From: Lysobacterales bacterium
Lineage (GTDB): Bacteria; Pseudomonadota; Gammaproteobacteria; Xanthomonadales; Xanthomonadaceae
Assembly: GCA_016718605.1 (NCBI GenBank)
Contig: JADKCY010000003.1
Coordinates: forward strand, 124,001-188,000
Length of the DNA: 64,000 nt
Direction of reading: 5' to 3'
The notes beneath the pieces are model-generated. The model was given only the letters and a program-made list of their open reading frames with translations. It was not told the DNA's origin and searched no databases. Positions 60,000 to 64,000 of this stretch are shown one piece after another. Every line of letters starts with the position of its first letter. Positions within the stretch are counted from its first letter, which is position 1. The position numbers were made by a program, and so were the translations under genes.

Positions 60000-60956
60000 A
60001 TGAATCAGAACTTCCTCGATTTCGAACAGCCCATCGCCGAACTGGATGCCAAGATCCAGGAACTGCGACATGCCAGCCAAGGCTCGGCCTTCAACATCGA
60101 GGAAGACATTGCCAGCCTGCGGGCTAAACTCAAGTCGCGCACCGAAGAAATCTTCAAGGCGCTGACACCTTGGCAAATCGCCCAACTGGCGCGTCACCCG
60201 CAACGACCCTACACGCAGGACTACATCGACGCGATCTGTGAGGAGTTCGAGGAACTCGCCGGGGATCGCGCCTTCGCCGATGATGCGGCACTGATCTGCG
60301 GTATCGGTCGCATCGATGGCCGCCCGGTCACGATCATCGGGCATCAGAAAGGTCGCGATACCAAGTCCAAGATCAAGCGCAACTTCGGCATGCCACGCCC
60401 TGAGGGCTATCGCAAAGCCTTGCGCATCATGAAGCTGGCCGAGCGCTTCCGTTTGCCGCTGCTGACCTTCATCGACACCCCCGGCGCGTATCCCGGCGTC
60501 GGCGCGGAAGAACGCGGCCAGTCCGAAGCCATCGCCCGCAATCTGCTGGAAATGGCGGAACTGCGCATTCCGGTGATCTGCACGGTGATTGGTGAAGGCG
60601 GCTCCGGCGGCGCGCTGGCAATTGGTGTCGGTGATCGCACCCTGATGCTCGAATACAGCACCTATTCGGTCATCTCGCCCGAAGGCTGTGCTTCCATCCT
60701 GTGGAAGTCCGCCGACAAAGCGCGCGATGCGGCCGAACAAATGGGCATGACCGCACCACGCTTGCTGGAGCACGGTTTGGTCGACCGCATCATCAAGGAA
60801 CCCTTGGGTGGCGCGCATCGTGATCCGGCAGAAATGGCGCAGCGACTCAAGACAGCCGTGTTGGCTGAAGTCGATGGATTGCAGCGTCTTGCCGTCAGCG
60901 AGCTCCTCGAGCAGCGTTACCAGCGCCTGCGTCGCTACGGCGCCTACGCCGCCTGA
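60000..60956 (+). CDS. accA: Acetyl-CoA carboxylase carboxyltransferase subunit alpha AccA
   Basis: 318-aa subunit of the carboxyltransferase that makes malonyl-CoA for fatty-acid synthesis. MNQNFLDFEQPIAELDAKIQ at the start and the crotonase-type core LTFIDTPGAYPGVGAEERGQSEAI and GEGGSGGALAIG are intact. ATG 60000 gives the standard N-terminus; the longer frame to 59940 is not needed. Usually beside dnaE; here it stands alone. Confidence 0.96.
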   Translation: MNQNFLDFEQPIAELDAKIQELRHASQGSAFNIEEDIASLRAKLKSRTEEIFKALTPWQIAQLARHPQRPYTQDYIDAICEEFEELAGDRAFADDAALICGIGRIDGRPVTIIGHQKGRDTKSKIKRNFGMPRPEGYRKALRIMKLAERFRLPLLTFIDTPGAYPGVGAEERGQSEAIARNLLEMAELRIPVICTVIGEGGSGGALAIGVGDRTLMLEYSTYSVISPEGCASILWKSADKARDAAEQMGMTAPRLLEHGLVDRIIKEPLGGAHRDPAEMAQRLKTAVLAEVDGLQRLAVSELLEQRYQRLRRYGAYAA

Positions 60957-60977
60957 CGACCGTCCGTCAGTTCGGTA

Positions 60978-61010
60978 TGCCGCCGCCGCACGCTGCGTGG
61001 CGGCGCGGCA
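60978..61010. other. GC-rich imperfect hairpin after accA
   Basis: TGCCG...CACG (60978-60992) against CGTGGCGGCGCGGCA (60996-61010) fold with a CTG loop and a bulge. It lies in the 100 nt before the first porin; role as terminator uncertain. Confidence 0.3.
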
Positions 61011-61056
61011 CGCGTGATGCATCCGACGCTTCGGGCCTTTCGTCCCGGAGATCTGT

Positions 61057-62199
61057 ATGAATCGATTGCTGATCGCTGCCGCCTGCGCCGCAGCCCTGTC
61101 CCTCGCATCCACTGCCAATGCTGCCGTCACCATTAGTGGCTTCGGCCAGGTCGTTGTGGGAACGACTGGTGATGACGCTGAACCATTTCCCGAGCGCAAT
61201 TTCGACTCGGATGCCGACTTCAAGGAAGAATCCCTGTTTGCCGTTCAGGTCAGTGCCGACTTGAACGAGAACATTGATGTCATCGCACAAATCCTCGCGC
61301 GCGGCGACAAGGACTTTGAGGCCGAATTGGCCTGGGCTTACGCCAACATGCGGCTGGGTGATGCCTTCAAATTGAAGATTGGTCGGCAACGCCTCGGGCT
61401 ATTTCGCTATTCGGACTATCTGGACGTTGGGTATGCCTATCCCTTCATTCGTCCACCCGTGTCGGTCTATAACCTCGGCTTTTCCAATGCTGATGGCCTT
61501 AGCCTTTCGCACGACGCTCAACTTGGCGACTGGTATTCGCAGGCACAATTGTTTATCGGTGGCTACAGTGGGGACGCACGCTTTGGTGGCGTTTACCTTG
61601 ACACCAAGTTGAAGTCCCTGATGGGTGCGTCCTGGACGATGGATTACAGCGATTGGCTGTCGTTGCGCGCCACCTATTACAAGGCTGACGTCGAGTACGT
61701 GCGCGGCACCTCGCTGGATACATTGGAAGCGCTGCTGGTCGGCAACGGCTTCGGCGCATTGGCAAGCAGCCTGGTGTACGACGGCGATCCAGGCGTGTTC
61801 TGGGGCGTGGGCGCCCAGATTGATCGCGGCAACATATTGCTGGTTGCAGAATTCACCAGCACCGATATCGATGACTCGCTATTTGCTCCGACCGAAGGCT
61901 GGTACCTGAGCGCGGGTTAACGTTTCGGCAACGTGATGCCGGTGTTGACCGTCGGCAACAAATCCAGCGATGCCAAACTGGCGCTGCTCGACGGCATTCC
62001 AACCCAGAACCCGTTCTACTTGCCCATCCTCGGCGCAGTCAGCAGTCAGGCCGCCGACGAAGACTATGCCGGCATTGGCCTGCGCTGGGATTTCATGAGC
62101 AACGTCGCTTTCAAGGCTGACTACACCCGCTACCGATCCGATATTCCAGGCGTGGCTGACAGCGACTTGATCTCGGCTGGCGTCGTGTTCACCTTCTGA
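61057..62199 (+). pseudogene. OprP-like porin-type barrel with in-frame TAA
   Basis: Signal peptide (LIAAACAAALSLASTANA) then a beta-barrel protein (TISGFGQVVVG; KIGRQRLGLFRYSDYLDVGYAYPFIRPP). Translation stops at TAA 61918-61920 after residue 287. The same frame continues 3 nt later through 62199 and ends DLISAGVVFTF, a barrel end with terminal Phe. The full-length neighbour at 62873 reads WYTSVGYRAG where this reads WYLSAG-stop-RFG, so Tyr became TAA. Length without the stop would be 380 aa. It is a recent nonsense change, sequencing error, or readthrough gene. Confidence 0.88.
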
Positions 62200-62234
62200 A
62201 TCGTGACCCGCTCAAACCAATGCGAGGAATTTAT

Positions 62235-62648
62235 ATGAAAACGCGAATTGCTCTGCTGGGCGGGATATTGCTGCTTGCCACTATGGAAGCACAGGCGGGT
62301 GCCGTCATCGTGGCCGCCAATGCCGATGCCAGCACGCTCGACCACGCTCAAGTGCAACAGATCTTCATGGCCAAAGCCAACAAGGTGGGCAGTGCCAATG
62401 CGGTATTGGTCTACCAGAAACCCGGCGCACCGACGCGCGTGGCCTTCGATGACAAAGTGCTCGGCAAACCTGGCCCGCAACTCACCGGTTACTGGTCGAA
62501 ACTGATCTTCACCGGGCGCGCCAAAGCCCCACTCGAAGAAGCCACGGATGCAGGCGTAGTGGCCAAAGTGGCCAGCACGCCGGGTGCCATCGGCTATGTC
62601 GACGATGCGGCAGTGGATGCCAGCGTGAAGGTGGTTTTCAACTTCTGA
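62235..62648 (+). CDS. Small PstS-like periplasmic protein
   Basis: 137-aa secreted protein: signal peptide (IALLGGILLLATMEAQA) and a short PstS-type domain (AVIVAANADASTLDHAQVQQIFMAK; PGAPTRVAFDDKVLGK; STPGAIGYVDDAAV). Only about half a phosphate-binding protein in size, so two-lobe phosphate binding is not assured. ATG 62235 has GAGGAA 5 nt upstream; ATG 62220 is an alternative. Lies between two related porin genes. Confidence 0.85.
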   Translation: MKTRIALLGGILLLATMEAQAGAVIVAANADASTLDHAQVQQIFMAKANKVGSANAVLVYQKPGAPTRVAFDDKVLGKPGPQLTGYWSKLIFTGRAKAPLEEATDAGVVAKVASTPGAIGYVDDAAVDASVKVVFNF

Positions 62649-62660
62649 TCGCGACAACGC

Positions 62661-62704
62661 CGCGACGCATGCCCGCGCGACGACTGCCGCGGGCATGCGT
62701 CGCG
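62661..62704. repeat. Long GC-rich hairpin after the PstS-like gene
   Basis: Perfect 17-bp arms, CGCGACGCATGCCCGCG (62661-62677) and its complement (62688-62704), around a 10-nt loop. No T-tract follows. It may stop transcription weakly, protect the 3' end, or be a REP-like repeat; copy number is unknown. Confidence 0.7.
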
Positions 62705-62872
62705 ATGCGCAACGATGCATGGCCGACTGATCTCCTCTCGGCACATCAATTGCAAATAAAAATCCACAAACAGGTACTGACTGAATCGCATCAGCGACTC
62801 ACTGGCGATCTCTGCCCAGCACCTGTCAGTGCGCCAAAACCTTGCAATGTTTGTTGCCTATGGAGATCTCTC

Positions 62873-64000
62873 ATGTCACTGAAATCCAAAACACTCGTGA
62901 CGGCTGTCTGCGCTTTGCTGCTGGCTTCTTCCGCTCACGCAGCGGTGGATATTTCCGGCTTTGGACAAGTCGTCGTCGGCCAAGCGGGTGGCGATGCCGC
63001 GCTGTTTCCCGATTCGCTGTATGACGACAACGTCGATTGGAAGAATGAATCTTTGTTCGGTGTGCAGATCAACGCCTCGTTGAACGACACCGTCAGTGCC
63101 GTCGGCCAGATCGTGGCCTCGGGTGCGGATGACTTCGAAGCAGACTTTGCCTGGGCCTATATCAACTTCGCTTTCGAGAACGGCCTGGGCATGAAACTGG
63201 GTCGCCAACGACTAGCTTTCTATCGCTACTCCGACTATCTGGACGTCGGCTATGCCTATCCTTGGATTCGGCCACCCAGCTCCGTATACACCGCCGGCTT
63301 GCGCAATGTGGACGGCATCAGTTTCAACTACGCGCACAGCTTTGGCAGTTGGAACAGCTATGCGCAGTTCCTTTACGGTGGATACGAAGGTGACGTCAAG
63401 GTCGGCGGCGTCGTTCAGCAACAGAAAACCGAGAACCTCATGAGCTTTGTCTGGGAGCTCGACTACGACTCTTGGGCATTCCTGCGACTGAGCTATCACC
63501 TGCCGCGAAATTCCGTTCGTGGCGTCGCACTCGACACTCTGGTGGATGCGCTGATCGCGGATGGAAGGCCGGAATTGGCTAGTCGTCTGGCCACCGATGG
63601 CGATACCGCCAAGTTCTTCGAAATTGCTGGCCAGGTGGATCTTGGCAACTGGTTCGTCAATGCCGAGTTCACCTCGCGCAAGCGCGAAAATGCCGCGCAC
63701 TTTTCCGACAAACAGGACTGGTACACCAGTGTCGGCTACCGCGCAGGTGCCTTCACGCCGCTACTGACCTACGGGCATCGCTCGGGCGATCCACAACTCG
63801 AATTTCTGGACGAATTCGCGCCCAACGATCCGTTCTATAACCGAGTTCGCAACGCGATCCTCAAGGATGAACTGGACGACAGCTACATCAGTGCAGGCCT
63901 GCGCTGGGACTTTCTCTCCAACACCGCGCTCAAGCTCGACTACACGCGATTCAGTTCGGATATCAGCACACGCCTCGACGCGCATCTGATCTCTGCTGGC
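62873..64000 (+). CDS. OprP-like porin-type barrel, truncated by window end
   Basis: ATG 62873 (GGAG 7 nt upstream) opens a frame still open at the end of the window, 376 codons. Signal peptide LVTAVCALLLASSAHA, then ISGFGQVVVGQAGGD, KLGRQRLAFYRYSDYLDVGYAYPWIRPP and repeated amphipathic strands ending DAHLISAG at the window edge. It is clearly a paralogue of the preceding barrel with intact reading through the Tyr where that gene has TAA. Likely a monomer of a diffusion channel; solute unknown. Confidence 0.88.
   Translation, partial: MSLKSKTLVTAVCALLLASSAHAAVDISGFGQVVVGQAGGDAALFPDSLYDDNVDWKNESLFGVQINASLNDTVSAVGQIVASGADDFEADFAWAYINFAFENGLGMKLGRQRLAFYRYSDYLDVGYAYPWIRPPSSVYTAGLRNVDGISFNYAHSFGSWNSYAQFLYGGYEGDVKVGGVVQQQKTENLMSFVWELDYDSWAFLRLSYHLPRNSVRGVALDTLVDALIADGRPELASRLATDGDTAKFFEIAGQVDLGNWFVNAEFTSRKRENAAHFSDKQDWYTSVGYRAGAFTPLLTYGHRSGDPQLEFLDEFAPNDPFYNRVRNAILKDELDDSYISAGLRWDFLSNTALKLDYTRFSSDISTRLDAHLISAG

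Noticed and set aside
59871..61223. A 450-codon minus-strand open frame over accA
   Set aside because: Antisense shadow of accA with no start signal and no recognisable family; accA itself is certain.

Overview
The window is 64 kb of a GC-rich gammaproteobacterial chromosome. Gene families and order point to the Lysobacterales/Xanthomonadales. The main evidence is a sigma-E cluster of the rpoE-rseA-rseC-mucD type, a UbiM-like flavin hydroxylase, an IPTL-CTERM protein, and a probable DksA with a Lys/Ala-rich N-terminal extension. Most of the window is densely packed housekeeping DNA with many 1-4 nt ATGA/TGATG overlaps. I see no tRNA, rRNA, CRISPR array, prophage, transposase or integrase. Species cannot be fixed from this window alone.

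Layout. 1-4.7 kb: truncated Lys/Ala-rich protein (minus), yidD, yajQ, and an msrB / PAS-GGDEF-EAL pair (minus). 4.8-12.3 kb: the E. coli-like block lptD-surA-pdxA-rsmA-apaG-apaH plus a YbjN-like secreted protein, closed by a bidirectional terminator. 12.4-15.7 kb (minus): sigma-E operon with a recognisable sigma-E promoter. 15.9-24.3 kb: a FadB-like beta-oxidation protein, UbiM, then cbb3-oxidase assembly genes ccoH-ccoI-ccoS and membrane proteins behind an Anr/FNR-type box. 24.3-27.9 kb (minus): TraB lipoprotein, DadA-like oxidase, HutG-like amidohydrolase and an orphan Pycsar-effector-type (DUF5706) membrane protein in one operon. 28-32.8 kb: ABC exporter, IPTL-CTERM protein, MFS transporter, small genes. 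32.9-42.2 kb (minus): one long run of an SDHAF4-like small gene, sdhC, sdhD, sdhA, a possible small membrane ORF, sdhB, MAPEG, sdhE, ygfX, lolC, lolD and comEC, with ygfZ diverging from it. 43.4-50.4 kb: a lone PhnD-type binding protein, hsp20-cbpA behind a sigma-32-like promoter, and dgkA-terC-rlmI-lgt-thyA-folA. 50.6-57.5 kb: DUF533 protein plus GYF-AIM24 protein, clpS-clpA, nudJ-mnmA-hflD. 57.7-64 kb: TonB receptor, accA, and two related porin-like barrels around a small PstS-like protein.

How the genes work together. Envelope biogenesis dominates: LptD, SurA, sigma-E with DegP/MucD, LolCD, Lgt, DgkA, the TonB receptor and the porins. A second theme is respiration, with succinate dehydrogenase, two assembly-factor types and cbb3 assembly genes but no oxidase subunits. 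A third is protein quality control: ClpAS, Hsp20/CbpA, MsrB.

Two genes look broken in this copy. The rlmI-like methyltransferase has one extra base in a five-A run, and the first porin has a TAA exactly where its neighbour has Tyr. The least ordinary items are the orphan DUF5706 protein, the SDH operon with hidden small genes, the orphan cco assembly cluster with its Anr box, and the duplicated porin / mini-PstS module. I did not find a clear complete novel defence or biosynthetic system.
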